Assembly: GCA_012519055.1 (NCBI GenBank)
Contig: JAAYQU010000046.1
Coordinates: 1 to 64,000 of the forward strand
DNA: 64,000 nt
Origin: Bacteroidales bacterium
GTDB lineage: Bacteria; Bacteroidota; Bacteroidia; Bacteroidales; Salinivirgaceae
Reading direction: 5' to 3'
Shown here: positions 1 to 9,210 of the stretch, piece by piece
Numbering within the stretch: the stretch's first letter is position 1
Layout of the letters: the number at the start of each line of letters is the position of its first letter
Translations under genes and position numbers: made by a program
Notes under the pieces: model-generated
Databases searched by the model: none
The model's input: the letters and a program-made list of their open reading frames with translations, nothing else
What the model was told of the DNA's origin: nothing

Positions 1-65
1 CATTCTTTTATACTCGTTAAACTTCACACTAGCAAGGAAAGCACAATAAACGCATACACAACCAG

Positions 66-99
66 GAGGCATCCAATAGCAAAGCGATTGGACAGCCTC
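66..99. terminator. Inverted repeat downstream of pgi
   Basis: GAGGC at 66-70 pairs with GCCTC at 95-99, and inside it ATCCAAT pairs with ATTGGA. The hairpin lies just after the pgi stop codon. The T tract is weak on both strands, so it may be a terminator or only a transcript-end stabiliser. Confidence 0.45.
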
Positions 100-106
100 A
101 TTTTAC

Positions 107-1393
107 TTAATTCGTATAACCTGGTTTTTCTAGCATTCTAAAGATATTGTTTTTATACTCTTCTACACCCGGTTGGTCAAATGGATTAACACCCAACATA
201 TAACCACTTATGCCACAGGCTATTTCGAAGAAGTAAATAAGTTTACCCAAACTAAAAGCGTTCAGTTGCTCGATTGATACTACAATGTTTGGAACTCCTC
301 CTTTAGTATGAGCCAAAATCGTTGCCTTTAGTGCAGTTTGGTTGATTTGGTGAATATTTTTATCCGCTAAGTAGTTAAGTCCATCAATATTTTCAGGGTC
401 AAAACCTGCATAAATTTTTGAATTTACGTTCTCTATCGATAAAACGGTTTCAAACAAATGTCTTTCCCCTTGCTGAATATACTGCCCAAGAGAGTGTAAG
501 TCGGTTGTAAATGTAGCACCTGAAACAAAAATTCCTTTCTGCTCCTTGCCTTCACTTTCACCATATAATTGTTTCCACCATTCAATAAAATAGAGTAGTT
601 GCGGATGATAGCTAACCAACATCTCTATCTTTTTCCCAAACGAATATATTTTGTTTCTAGCAGCAGCATATCTAATTGCCTGATTTTCTTTATTTACAAC
701 ATTATATTCTTTTTCGCCCTCAATTGCTCCGTCAATTATTTGTTTAATGTCGATTCCAGCAATTGCAATAGGTAGCAATCCTACGGGTGTTAAAACGCTG
801 TACCGTCCACCAATATCATCGGGAATAATAAATGTTTTAAAACCGTTTTCTGTTGCGAGTTTGCGTAAAGCACCTTTTGATTTATCGGTAATTGCAACTG
901 TCTGTTTATTTGCCTGCTTTATGCCAAATTGCTCGATTTGTGCCTTACGTAACAATCTGAAAGCAACTGCCGGCTCGGTAGTCGTTCCCGACTTGCTGAT
1001 TATTACAATGCTCCACTTTTTCCCCTTTAAATATTGCAAAAGTTGGGCATAATAATCAGAATCTAAATGGTGTCCTGCATAAATTATTTCGGGAGATTGT
1101 TTGTTAAAAGCAGGGGTAAGTGCCTCAATAACAGCACGAGCACCCAAATAAGAGCCTCCAATACCAACTACAACAACTACTTCACTCGATTTGCGTAATT
1201 CGACTGCTGTTTTCTGAATATCATCAATTTCTGATTGTTTTATAGATGACGGCAATTTTATCCAACCTAAAAATTCGTTGCCTTTGCCTGAACCATCTTG
1301 CAACTGTTTTAGACACTTCTGCGCAATATTAAGTTCGTTTTCTATTTCACTTGCTCCGTTATTAAAAGCTTTACTGATATCAATTTTTATCAT
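107..1393 (-). CDS. pgi: Glucose-6-phosphate isomerase
   Basis: Interconverts glucose-6-phosphate and fructose-6-phosphate in cytoplasmic glycolysis and gluconeogenesis. The 428-residue protein is the short bacterial form, comparable to Firmicutes enzymes rather than the ~550-residue enterobacterial one. Visible family motifs are VVVGIGGSYLGARA near residue 76, the sugar-phosphate loop ISKSGTTTEPA near 133 and the signature DDIGGRYSVLTPVGL near 192. A catalytic-Glu region is seen at GERHLFETV. The gene is monocistronic by appearance: a -7-type box sits 27-34 bases upstream and a hairpin follows the stop. No sequence oddities are visible. Confidence 0.96.
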   Translation of the reverse strand: MIKIDISKAFNNGASEIENELNIAQKCLKQLQDGSGKGNEFLGWIKLPSSIKQSEIDDIQKTAVELRKSSEVVVVVGIGGSYLGARAVIEALTPAFNKQSPEIIYAGHHLDSDYYAQLLQYLKGKKWSIVIISKSGTTTEPAVAFRLLRKAQIEQFGIKQANKQTVAITDKSKGALRKLATENGFKTFIIPDDIGGRYSVLTPVGLLPIAIAGIDIKQIIDGAIEGEKEYNVVNKENQAIRYAAARNKIYSFGKKIEMLVSYHPQLLYFIEWWKQLYGESEGKEQKGIFVSGATFTTDLHSLGQYIQQGERHLFETVLSIENVNSKIYAGFDPENIDGLNYLADKNIHQINQTALKATILAHTKGGVPNIVVSIEQLNAFSLGKLIYFFEIACGISGYMLGVNPFDQPGVEEYKNNIFRMLEKPGYTN

Positions 1394-1419
1394 CGCTACA
1401 CACTTTTTAGATTTGTAAT

Positions 1420-1427
1420 CAAAGATA
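1420..1427 (-). promoter_or_regulatory. Predicted -7 box of pgi promoter
   Basis: On the minus strand this reads TATCTTTG, an exact match to the Bacteroidetes consensus TAnnTTTG. It would place transcription start about 20 bases before the pgi ATG. No clear -33 box was seen. Confidence 0.5.
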
Positions 1428-1499
1428 TTAAAATTTATAATATCATATCAAAAAGTGTCTAAAACGTGATTTTATACTTTCATTCTAAAAAAATAAAAC

Positions 1500-1529
1500 A
1501 AAAGGCTATCTTATACAAGACAGCCTTTT
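1500..1529 (-). terminator. Rho-independent terminator of the POT transporter gene
   Basis: On the minus strand AAAAGGCTGTCTT pairs with AAGATAGCCTTTT (13 bp, one G-U) around a short loop. It is followed by GTTTTATTTTTTT. It begins 20 bases after the transporter stop codon. Confidence 0.85.
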
Positions 1530-1549
1530 GATATATTTTTAAAATGTTT

Positions 1550-3073
1550 TTAGCTTGCCACTCTTTCAAGCCATTTAAGCATTGATAACATTATTGTCAT
1601 AGAGATTAGACACGCTACAACAAAAACCATCCATGTCGCCCATACAGGAATGCTGTTATAGAAAATCACACCGATAAATAACAGCTGATTTCCTAAAGCA
1701 GTAGCACTTAGCCATCCACCCTGCATAATGCCTTGATATTTTGGAGGCGCAACTTTCGATACGAAAGCAATACCAAGAGGAGAGATAAACAACTCAGCAA
1801 CAGTCAATACAAGATAAGTAACAATCAACAATAGTGGAGAAACACGCATTGATTCGGGTAATCCACCCATTGCATTTCTTTCTGCTGCATCTGGCAATCC
1901 AATTGAACCTAATGCCATAATTCCAAATGCTAATGCAGCGATTCCCATACCTATTGCAATCTTTTTAGGAGTAGATACCTCCCATCCTTTGTTTCGCATC
2001 CAGCCAAATAATCCAATGATTATAGGTGTAAGCGAAACTACAAATATTGGATTAAACGCCTGAAACACTTCAGCACCCTGCAATGTGGTAAAGCCTAAGT
2101 TAATATTAATCATTCTTGTATAGTCATTGGCAAACAATGTAAGAGATTGTCCATTTTGGTGAAATGAGAACCAGAAGAAAATAACAACACCAAACACTGC
2201 AAATAGGGCATACATACGTTGTTTTATCTCTTTAATATCCATTTCAACTTCCTGAGCATTTTGTTTTACATCAGAGGATTTTACAGAAGGATCAGGTAAT
2301 CTATTTTTATTAACCAGGAATATTGCCAACGAAATAAGCATTGCGAATATTGCGATACCAAAAGAGTAGTGATATCCTTCCATAAAAATATTCAAATACT
2401 TATTAGCAAAAGCTGTTAAATCTCCCGTTACATCTCCAACTTGGGTAGCCAATTCCGACAAACGTACTTGAGCGTCGGCAGAAATTGTTCCATTCAAAAA
2501 TTGATTACAAAGAGCAGGCAAGTCTGCGTCAAATTTGAAGCCATTGTGCTGTACCCACCAGTTTCTTAAACCTACTGCCATAATGGGCGCAAACATAGCA
2601 CCAACGTTAATAAACATGTAGAAAATTTGGAAACCTGTTTCACGTCTGTCTGCATACTGTGGATTGTCGTATAGTTGACCAACAACCGCCTGTAAGTTAC
2701 CTTTAAACAGACCATTACCAAAAGCTATGGCAAACAATCCGAAACAAGTATAGCCAAGAATTAACGGAAAGTTTTTAACAGGTGTTTCTGTTGGAATGGC
2801 AATGAGAATATATCCTATCATCATCAACACCAAACCTGCCGTAATGGTGGCTTTATACTTTTTGGTTTTATCTGCAATTAATCCACCAACTAACGCTAAA
2901 ATGTAGATTAAGGCATAAAAAATAGAATAGATAATAGCTCCCTCTGAGCCGGAAAATCCGAACTTATTGTTCAGGAATAAAAGCAAAATTGCCATCATTA
3001 CGTAGAAACCGAAACGTTCGCCCATGTTGGCAAGTGCTGCAGGGATTAACCCCTTTGGTTGATTCTTAAACAT
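1550..3073 (-). CDS. POT-family proton-coupled peptide MFS transporter
   Basis: Predicted inner-membrane importer of di- and tripeptides driven by protons. The 507-residue protein has about 14 hydrophobic segments. Near the N-terminus (TM1) is NMGERFGFYVM, which keeps the ER of the ExxER proton-coupling motif but has Asn where the first Glu is usual. A later segment, FQIFYMFINVGAMFAP, matches the PTR2 FYxxINxG signature. A long loop around residues 175-225 and a charged linker near 265-290 separate bundles. The gene stands alone, with its own -7 box upstream and a terminator downstream. Peptide specificity is inferred from family only, and the altered ExxER leaves the coupling mechanism uncertain. 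Confidence 0.88.
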   Translation of the reverse strand: MFKNQPKGLIPAALANMGERFGFYVMMAILLLFLNNKFGFSGSEGAIIYSIFYALIYILALVGGLIADKTKKYKATITAGLVLMMIGYILIAIPTETPVKNFPLILGYTCFGLFAIAFGNGLFKGNLQAVVGQLYDNPQYADRRETGFQIFYMFINVGAMFAPIMAVGLRNWWVQHNGFKFDADLPALCNQFLNGTISADAQVRLSELATQVGDVTGDLTAFANKYLNIFMEGYHYSFGIAIFAMLISLAIFLVNKNRLPDPSVKSSDVKQNAQEVEMDIKEIKQRMYALFAVFGVVIFFWFSFHQNGQSLTLFANDYTRMININLGFTTLQGAEVFQAFNPIFVVSLTPIIIGLFGWMRNKGWEVSTPKKIAIGMGIAALAFGIMALGSIGLPDAAERNAMGGLPESMRVSPLLLIVTYLVLTVAELFISPLGIAFVSKVAPPKYQGIMQGGWLSATALGNQLLFIGVIFYNSIPVWATWMVFVVACLISMTIMLSMLKWLERVAS

Positions 3074-3123
3074 AGTTTTAGTATTTAATTGTTTTGTTAC
3101 TATTTATTTGTTTTGAACGAGCG

Positions 3124-3131
3124 CAAATATA
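3124..3131 (-). promoter_or_regulatory. Predicted -7 box of POT transporter promoter
   Basis: The minus strand reads TATATTTG, a perfect TAnnTTTG match about 50 bases upstream of the transporter ATG. It lies in the divergent gap shared with the nnr gene. Confidence 0.5.
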
Positions 3132-3173
3132 ATATTATTTTTAGAGAATAATTAAATAGAAATTCAATCTGTA

Positions 3174-3181
3174 TATATTTG
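3174..3181 (+). promoter_or_regulatory. Predicted -7 box of the NAD(P)HX repair gene
   Basis: TATATTTG matches TAnnTTTG and lies 31 bases before the ATG at 3213. It is divergent from the transporter promoter. Confidence 0.5.
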
Positions 3182-3212
3182 TAACAGTTTTATAAAACAA
3201 TTAACTCTTCCT

Positions 3213-4721
3213 ATGATTAAAATATTATCATCAAAGCAAATCAAAGATGTTGACATATATACAATTGCAAATGAACCTATTAAATCAATAGATTTAATGG
3301 AGAGAGCTGCAACAAATCTGTTTTACAAACTGATAAATGTGCATGGTTACAAAAAATATTTTTTATTAGCCGGTCCTGGAAATAATGGTGGCGATGCAGT
3401 TGCTTTGTTCAGAATGCTTATAGAATCAGAAATTCAAGCGAGTTTGATAGTATTAAACGAAACCGATAATTTTTCGGAAGATTGTCTTTTAAACATTCAG
3501 CGGCTAAAAGAGAAAAATATTGAATTTTTATGTTGTAAAACATTTTTTGATTTCCCGAAAATCGATGAAGAGTCAATTATTATCGATGGAATTTTTGGTT
3601 CAGGACTAAATAAACCGATAAAAGGTTTTTATGCCAATGTAATTGAACACATCAATAAACTACCAAATCATAAAATAGCAATAGACATTCCTTCGGGGCT
3701 GTTTTCTGACAATAACAGAAATAATCATGGTGCTATAATTATAGCAAATGAGACTTACACCTTGCAAATACCAAAACTTGCTTTCTTTTTTGCCGAAAAC
3801 TCTAAATATGTCGGTGATTTATCGATAGTTGATATAGGATTGCACCCTAAAGCTATAGAGTTGGCTGAAACAAAATACTTTTTAACAGAACCGAATGACA
3901 TAAACAACTTATACATACCGCGACCAAAACATACTCATAAAGGTAATTTTGGACATACACTTGTCGTTGCTGGAAACGATGGCAAATACGGAGCAATGGT
4001 TTTATGTGCCTCAGCTTGTTTAAGAAGTGGGGCAGGTTTAGTTAGCGTTTTAACAAACAATAAAGGCGAATTGGTATTAAACTCCTCTATTCCTGAAGCG
4101 ATGACAATCAGCAACTTGTCTAACTTAACACATGATGATATGAAACGATTTACATCTATAGGAATTGGTCCCGGAATTGGTGTAAGTAATGAAAGTGAAG
4201 CATTACTATTAAACATTATTAAAAATTATGATAACACAATGGTATTAGATGCAGATGCACTAAACTTAATTGCAAAGAATCGTGATATTTTAGAATTTAT
4301 CCCAAAAGAATCAGTTTTGACGCCACATGTTGGCGAGTTTGACAGACTTTTTGGCAAATGTAACGACACTCTTGAGCGAATTGAGAAAGCATCAGAATTT
4401 TGTAAAACACATAACATGTTGTTGATTTTAAAGGGAAAAAATAGTGCAGTTATTGATAAACAAGGTTGCGTCCATTTCAACAATACAGGAAATCAAGGAA
4501 TGTCAACCGCTGGAAGTGGCGATGTCTTAACTGGAATTATTTCAGGTTTATTATCAGTTGGTTATAAACCAAAATATGCAGCAATGCTAGGTGTTTGGCT
4601 ACACGGCAAAGCAGGAGATAAAGCATTAGACAAAGAGAGTTATGAAAGTTTAATCGCAACAGACATTATAAAACAGTTAGGTTCTGCTTTTAAAACAATT
4701 AGACTAAAACAACACGAATAG
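3213..4721 (+). CDS. nnr: Bifunctional NAD(P)H-hydrate epimerase / ADP-dependent NAD(P)H-hydrate dehydratase
   Basis: Repairs NADHX and NADPHX, the hydrated forms of the cofactors. The N-terminal YjeF_N/AIBP-type epimerase (about residues 1-215) carries AGPGNNGGDAVALF. The C-terminal ribokinase-like dehydratase (about 230-500) carries LDADALNLIA, LTPHVGEFDRL and the nucleotide-binding TAGSGDVLTGIISGLL. At 502 residues it is the usual length of the two-domain bacterial fusion. It is followed after 51 bases by a separately promoted lipoprotein gene. Confidence 0.94.
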   Translation: MIKILSSKQIKDVDIYTIANEPIKSIDLMERAATNLFYKLINVHGYKKYFLLAGPGNNGGDAVALFRMLIESEIQASLIVLNETDNFSEDCLLNIQRLKEKNIEFLCCKTFFDFPKIDEESIIIDGIFGSGLNKPIKGFYANVIEHINKLPNHKIAIDIPSGLFSDNNRNNHGAIIIANETYTLQIPKLAFFFAENSKYVGDLSIVDIGLHPKAIELAETKYFLTEPNDINNLYIPRPKHTHKGNFGHTLVVAGNDGKYGAMVLCASACLRSGAGLVSVLTNNKGELVLNSSIPEAMTISNLSNLTHDDMKRFTSIGIGPGIGVSNESEALLLNIIKNYDNTMVLDADALNLIAKNRDILEFIPKESVLTPHVGEFDRLFGKCNDTLERIEKASEFCKTHNMLLILKGKNSAVIDKQGCVHFNNTGNQGMSTAGSGDVLTGIISGLLSVGYKPKYAAMLGVWLHGKAGDKALDKESYESLIATDIIKQLGSAFKTIRLKQHE

Positions 4722-4740
4722 CAAAATAAAACCAAATTAC

Positions 4741-4748
4741 TATATTTG
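4741..4748 (+). promoter_or_regulatory. Predicted -7 box of the DUF4831 gene
   Basis: TATATTTG, a TAnnTTTG match, 24 bases before the ATG. It suggests separate transcription from the preceding gene. Confidence 0.45.
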
Positions 4749-4772
4749 TGGAGTATTAAATTGACTTAGAAA

Positions 4773-5999
4773 ATGAAAAACTCACTATTCATAAGCTTAG
4801 GAATAATTACATTGACGATTGCGGTTTCATGTAAATCAGAGACAAAATTAGCCAAACCGTGCATTATCCCATACTCTGAGGTAAATGAAACACCTCTATT
4901 TCTATACAACCTGCCTGCAACTACCATTGCTATGGATATTAAAGTAAAACAAACACAAAGTTTTAAAGGTCCATATTCAAGTTATGCAACGAAATTCTTA
5001 GGGTTAGATAATAAGTCCATAATAAAAAGAAATTCTATACATTTTGAGATTGTAGATGTGCAGTTTTCACAGTTTGAAACTCCTGACTCATCGCAATGGT
5101 ACGCATATATGAACGATCCTTCAATAATCCCAAATTTTTCTCTATCTCAGGAAAATGTTTTAACAAGTTTTAATGCCATTAGTGATAGTATTAAAAAAAC
5201 TGAATATCCTAATGTGCTTAATCCCACACAAGTTGAATTGGAAGGGGGATTTATTGATTTGGGAGTTATAAAAATTGAAAGTGAAGAGATTCAAACAGTT
5301 TACCGCCATATTCAGAGCGATACAGCAATAATAAAAGTACCTGTACAAGAGACTGTTAGAAGCTTAAAAAGCATTGAAGATATGGCAAGACACGTCTCCG
5401 ACTTTATTATCAAAATTAGAAATCACAGATACGAACTGGTTGCAGGTCTTTATGAAGCGTTCCCCGAAGGAGAATCGTTAAAAGTAAGCATCGAGGAGAT
5501 GTACAACGTAGAAAACAGGTATACCTCTCTGTTTACAGGCATTAATATAGATACAACGTACACATTTACATTTCTATTTACTCCGCAGGGAAATAGTATA
5601 ACACCAATTCTAAAGACTCTATGTTATTTTGATTCAGAAACAGGAGTAACGCTTATTACACCGAATCAACAATATATTAATGACAATATAAATCAGCAAC
5701 TAAGACTTGAAATTGAATATGCCAACTATCATCCTATAATAAGCCAAAGAGTTTCAAACGGTGGACCTGTTTATAGGATACCCGCACTATGTGAAGTTAA
5801 AATATTGCTTGGAGAGAAAACTGTAAGCTCTAAGCTGTTAAGTATAAATCAACTGGGCAATGTTATACAGTTGCCTGTTGGAATACTAAGTAACAGTGAC
5901 TACAAAATTGAAATAGACAGCAAAACAGGAAATCTTAAATCAATTATAACAGGAAGCGATTACGGTACAAAAAACAAAAAAAGTAGTAAACAAAAGTAA
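4773..5999 (+). CDS. DUF4831 family lipoprotein
   Basis: A 408-residue exported protein of unknown function. The N-terminus has a hydrophobic segment ending in the lipobox IAVSC (Cys20), so it is predicted to be lipid-anchored. The segment FKGPYSSYATKFLG near residue 67 matches the conserved GPYxxYAxKxLG region of DUF4831 proteins, which occur mainly in Bacteroidetes. No catalytic motif is recognised. The last 15 residues are Lys/Ser-rich. It is convergent with the response regulator gene, with only 19 bases between stops and no clear hairpin there. Family assignment is from motif recognition. Confidence 0.8.
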   Translation: MKNSLFISLGIITLTIAVSCKSETKLAKPCIIPYSEVNETPLFLYNLPATTIAMDIKVKQTQSFKGPYSSYATKFLGLDNKSIIKRNSIHFEIVDVQFSQFETPDSSQWYAYMNDPSIIPNFSLSQENVLTSFNAISDSIKKTEYPNVLNPTQVELEGGFIDLGVIKIESEEIQTVYRHIQSDTAIIKVPVQETVRSLKSIEDMARHVSDFIIKIRNHRYELVAGLYEAFPEGESLKVSIEEMYNVENRYTSLFTGINIDTTYTFTFLFTPQGNSITPILKTLCYFDSETGVTLITPNQQYINDNINQQLRLEIEYANYHPIISQRVSNGGPVYRIPALCEVKILLGEKTVSSKLLSINQLGNVIQLPVGILSNSDYKIEIDSKTGNLKSIITGSDYGTKNKKSSKQK

Positions 6000-6018
6000 C
6001 CTGAAAGTTTTCTACAGC

Positions 6019-6732
6019 TTAAATTGTAATAATCCCATTTTTAATAGCATATTTTATTAAATCTGTAAACTTTTCAAATCCTAGTTTATTAAGGATATTC
6101 TCTTTGTGCGACTCTACTGTCCTTGAACTGATATCTAAAGTAGTACTTATCTCTTTTGCAGTGGCACCGTCACACCATAGTTTAATCACATCTATTTCAC
6201 GTTCAGAAAGATCTGCATTAACCACCTTCCCTTCTTTAGATGGTAATGAAAACTTGTTTTCTGATTGAATAAGTTGTCCTGTCTTGTACAAATCAAACAA
6301 AATTTTTGAAACAGTTTTACCATAATAGTTTTCCCCTTCGCAAACAGAATCTATGGCATGAAGTATCTCAAACGTCAAATCCGACTTGCTTACATATCCC
6401 TCCACTTCAATATCCAACAATTCAAAGAGCAACTCTTCTGATGATTCAGACGATAGCATTATTATTTTAATATCTTTAAACTTAGACTTTAGGCAGCGTG
6501 ATATTTCTATCCCCGACATATCTGGTAGAACAATATCAAGTAAAATAATATCTGGAAGATTCCCTAATTCAAGAAATGAAAATAGCTCTTGACCTGTTGA
6601 AGCTTCAAAAATTATTTCAACTCTATTTTTTTTATCCTTTTTACTTAATACCGAACGTAGCCCTATTCTAAACAACTCATGGTCATCTATTACTACTACT
6701 TTTACTGTATTATATGATGTCGTATCTGTCAA
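6019..6732 (-). CDS. LuxR/NarL-type response regulator
   Basis: A 237-residue DNA-binding regulator. The receiver domain (about 8-130) has the acidic pair in VVVIDDHELF, the predicted phospho-acceptor Asp in LPDIILLDIVLPDMSG, and a switch Ser/Lys region near MLSSES and GYVSKSD. The C-terminal GerE helix-turn-helix (about 172-235) is LSEREIDVIKLWCDG followed by TAKEISTTLDISSRTVESH. It starts 19 bases after the histidine kinase stop on the same strand, so the two form a cognate pair. The regulated genes are not evident from the window. Confidence 0.93.
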   Translation of the reverse strand: MTDTTSYNTVKVVVIDDHELFRIGLRSVLSKKDKKNRVEIIFEASTGQELFSFLELGNLPDIILLDIVLPDMSGIEISRCLKSKFKDIKIIMLSSESSEELLFELLDIEVEGYVSKSDLTFEILHAIDSVCEGENYYGKTVSKILFDLYKTGQLIQSENKFSLPSKEGKVVNADLSEREIDVIKLWCDGATAKEISTTLDISSRTVESHKENILNKLGFEKFTDLIKYAIKNGIITI

Positions 6733-6751
6733 TTTAATATAGAATATGTGT

Positions 6752-8701
6752 TTATACTGTTTTCTCTAATTCAAAGGATATTTTAGTTCCTTTGTCTACT
6801 TTACTTTCAACTAATAACTTATCATCATTTTTTTCAATAAACTCCATTGATACTGTAAGCCCTAATCCGCTACCCTTTTCTCCCAAAGTGCCATCGCTAA
6901 GAATAGCCTCTTTTTTAGAAAAAATACTTGCGATTTGCTTCTCGGTCATTCCTATTCCAAAGTCTTCTACCATTACTTGCCACCCTTTCTTTGAAGATGC
7001 TATTTTTATGATAACTTCCGAACCACGATGCGAAAATTTAACCGCATTATTAATTAGATTTCTAACAACAGTGCTTATCATCTGTTTATCAGCAAAAGTA
7101 TAGCACTCTTCAGGCATTTCGGTTTTAAGTTCGATATTTTTCCTCTCTGCTGCGATTGATAACAATTTAACTGCATCATTAATGACTTCTGCCAGATTGA
7201 AAACTATGGGATTATACTTGTTTTTTCCTGTTTGAATTCTCGACCAATCCGTAAGGTTTTGCATCAAATTTACTTGTGCTTCAGAAACATCGCGTAAATA
7301 ACCGAAGTATTGTTTAATCTCTTCTGTTGTATAATTATCGTAACGTTCAATTAAATCCTCAACAACCATTTTTTGCGCTATCGTGGGGCTTTTCATGTCA
7401 TGTGAAACAATTGAAAAAAGTTTGTCCTTCGATTTATTTATAAGCTCCAATTTATTTGCATAAATTTTCCTCCCTCTGGCAAATAAAAGGAGTAGTATTG
7501 ATATTATAAGCACCGCCACGGCCAAGGCTATCAAAAAATTTTGAACGGTTTTTGATCTTTTAAGTTGCTCATTCTGCAATTTTATTTGAGCATCTTTTTT
7601 CTCAGCTTCGTATTTCACCTGAAAATCAGCAATTTTTTGCCTCAATTGTTGATTAAATATGCTGTCCTGCATTTCTACAAATATCTCTAAATTCTCAAGT
7701 GCACTTTTATAATCACTATTCTTTTTTGCAATTTTATATTTCCCTGATATAGCCTTGTGTTTAACGTACCACAAGTCAAAAGAATCACAAACCGAAATAC
7801 ATTTTCCTAAATATGAAAGAGACTCCTGATCATTGTTTTCTCTGAACTTTAACATTGCTAACTGATAGTAAGTTATAGCTATTGACACCTTATTGTTCGA
7901 TTCATTAAACACTTCAATTGCCTCAGTATAGGCGCGTTCAGCTTCTTTAAGGTTATTCATTTCATTGTATATATTCCCTAAAATACTCAATCTCCTGCCA
8001 ACTTTATCGGTTCTATTAGCTTTTCTGTCTATTTCAAGAGCTTCTAACAACAATGGTAATGCTTTATCTGTGTTTTTAATCTGCAAATACGCTTCTGATA
8101 AATTACTTAATCTAGTTGCAAATTTCTCATCATCGCCTAAAGTACGCTCTAATTCAAGAGATTCACTTAAATATTCAATTCCTTTTTCTGGCTGTTTTGA
8201 ATACAAATATATAGTGCCAATATTGTTGAAGGCCGAACTTTTTAATTTAGGTTCGCCCGTTATATTTGCAACTTCTAATGCTAAGCTGCCATTTTCAATT
8301 GCTTTCTCGAAATCGCCAATTCTCTGATAATTACACGACATTATTGAATAATTTTCAAACGTGTAATTATTATCATTTAGCTTCTTACTTATTTCCAAAG
8401 ATAATTGAGCGCACTCATTTGATTTCATGAACTCAGATTTTTCATATAAATACGCTGCTGTTCCACAACAGACGATCATTTTGATGCTATCTTCAGGTGT
8501 ATCACTACTAAATATATGTCTACTACTAAGATTTCCTCTATCATATAACTCTGAAATCAATGAGTTACACAACTTAATATCAGCATTTTTACGTTGCAAT
8601 AGTTCAAATTGAGCAAACAGACTGTCAATAGTCTGAGAATTTGCACTAAACATAAAACATGTTATAAAACATATTGTTATAAAATATTTTACCGTAGTCA
8701 T
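6752..8701 (-). CDS. TPR-containing sensor histidine kinase
   Basis: Membrane sensor kinase, predicted partner of the adjacent LuxR-type regulator. From the chosen start it has a signal peptide (ITICFITCFMFSANSQ), about seven tetratricopeptide-like repeats in the periplasm, and a TM segment LIALAVAVLIISILLLLF. A HisKA domain with phospho-acceptor His in VSHDMKSPTIAQ follows. The HATPase has an N box RNLINNAVKFSH, a G1 box DFGIGM and a G2 box GLGLTVSMEF. A longer reading frame begins at 8737, but that start lies upstream of the predicted -7 box at 8726-8733, so 8701 is preferred. The stimulus is unknown; TPRs suggest a protein or peptide partner. Confidence 0.92.
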   Translation of the reverse strand: MTTVKYFITICFITCFMFSANSQTIDSLFAQFELLQRKNADIKLCNSLISELYDRGNLSSRHIFSSDTPEDSIKMIVCCGTAAYLYEKSEFMKSNECAQLSLEISKKLNDNNYTFENYSIMSCNYQRIGDFEKAIENGSLALEVANITGEPKLKSSAFNNIGTIYLYSKQPEKGIEYLSESLELERTLGDDEKFATRLSNLSEAYLQIKNTDKALPLLLEALEIDRKANRTDKVGRRLSILGNIYNEMNNLKEAERAYTEAIEVFNESNNKVSIAITYYQLAMLKFRENNDQESLSYLGKCISVCDSFDLWYVKHKAISGKYKIAKKNSDYKSALENLEIFVEMQDSIFNQQLRQKIADFQVKYEAEKKDAQIKLQNEQLKRSKTVQNFLIALAVAVLIISILLLLFARGRKIYANKLELINKSKDKLFSIVSHDMKSPTIAQKMVVEDLIERYDNYTTEEIKQYFGYLRDVSEAQVNLMQNLTDWSRIQTGKNKYNPIVFNLAEVINDAVKLLSIAAERKNIELKTEMPEECYTFADKQMISTVVRNLINNAVKFSHRGSEVIIKIASSKKGWQVMVEDFGIGMTEKQIASIFSKKEAILSDGTLGEKGSGLGLTVSMEFIEKNDDKLLVESKVDKGTKISFELEKTV

Positions 8702-8725
8702 TAACTGAAAATTCTGGAAATCACA

Positions 8726-8733
8726 CAAAAATA
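8726..8733 (-). promoter_or_regulatory. Predicted -7 box of the kinase-regulator operon
   Basis: The minus strand reads TATTTTTG, matching TAnnTTTG. It is 25 bases before the preferred kinase start and helps choose that start. Confidence 0.45.
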
Positions 8734-8785
8734 ACAATTTTTATGCGACAATAAAAGCTAAATTGCGGAAAACACCTACTAGCCT

Positions 8786-8803
8786 ATCCGTAAAAATACG
8801 GAT
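8786..8803. promoter_or_regulatory. Palindromic operator-like site upstream of the kinase
   Basis: ATCCGTA, AAAA, TACGGAT: a perfect 7-bp inverted repeat with a 4-base spacer. It lies about 55-75 bases upstream of the predicted kinase -7 box. Its size and symmetry suit a dimeric helix-turn-helix regulator, possibly the LuxR-type protein encoded downstream. This is an inference. Confidence 0.4.
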
Positions 8804-8926
8804 TGCATTAAACTAAAATATTATTTTACTTTGTATATGAAATTAAAACTACAACCAAAAAGGAATAAATAATATTAAACTAAGTCTATTCAAAACCAAA
8901 ACCGTAATTTCTGATTTAAGTGGGTG

Positions 8927-9026
8927 TTGCTAAGACCTTAAGCTTAGCAAAGTTCTAAACGAAAGAGTACAAAAAGGGAGAAAGTATGGCAACTACAAAG
9001 TTTTGCTAATACTTTCTTCCTTTTTT
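8927..9026 (+). ncRNA. Candidate small structured RNA with terminator
   Basis: In the 473-base gene-free gap before etfB, the perfect hairpin TTGCTAAG/CTTAGCAA (8927-8950) is followed by a long terminator hairpin. AAAAAGGGAGAAAGTAT (8971-8987) pairs with ATACTTTCTTCC plus a T6 run (9009-9026). No gene on the plus strand precedes it, so the terminator must end some other transcript, probably a short RNA. A near-match to a -7 box (TACTTTG, one base short) lies near 8830. No known RNA family was recognised. Confidence 0.45.
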
Positions 9027-9147
9027 GACATTGTGAAAAACACCATAAACCTGAAATAATCTCGATATTTTTAAGGAATTACAATCAAAAACAGATAACG
9101 TAAAAAGCAATTTTTATTAACAAACTACAAATTACACGGTAATTTTT

Positions 9148-9155
9148 TATCTTTG
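9148..9155 (+). promoter_or_regulatory. Predicted -7 box of the etfB operon
   Basis: TATCTTTG, an exact TAnnTTTG match, lies 55 bases before the etfB ATG and downstream of the candidate RNA terminator. Confidence 0.55.
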
Positions 9156-9210
9156 TCACTCAAAAGTAAACTTAGAAAGCAAAATTTTTGATAATAATAA
9201 AACAAAAAAC

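Noticed and set aside
747-1052. Long antisense frame inside pgi and similar frames inside other genes
   Set aside because: They mirror codon bias of strongly supported genes on the other strand and show no family motifs.
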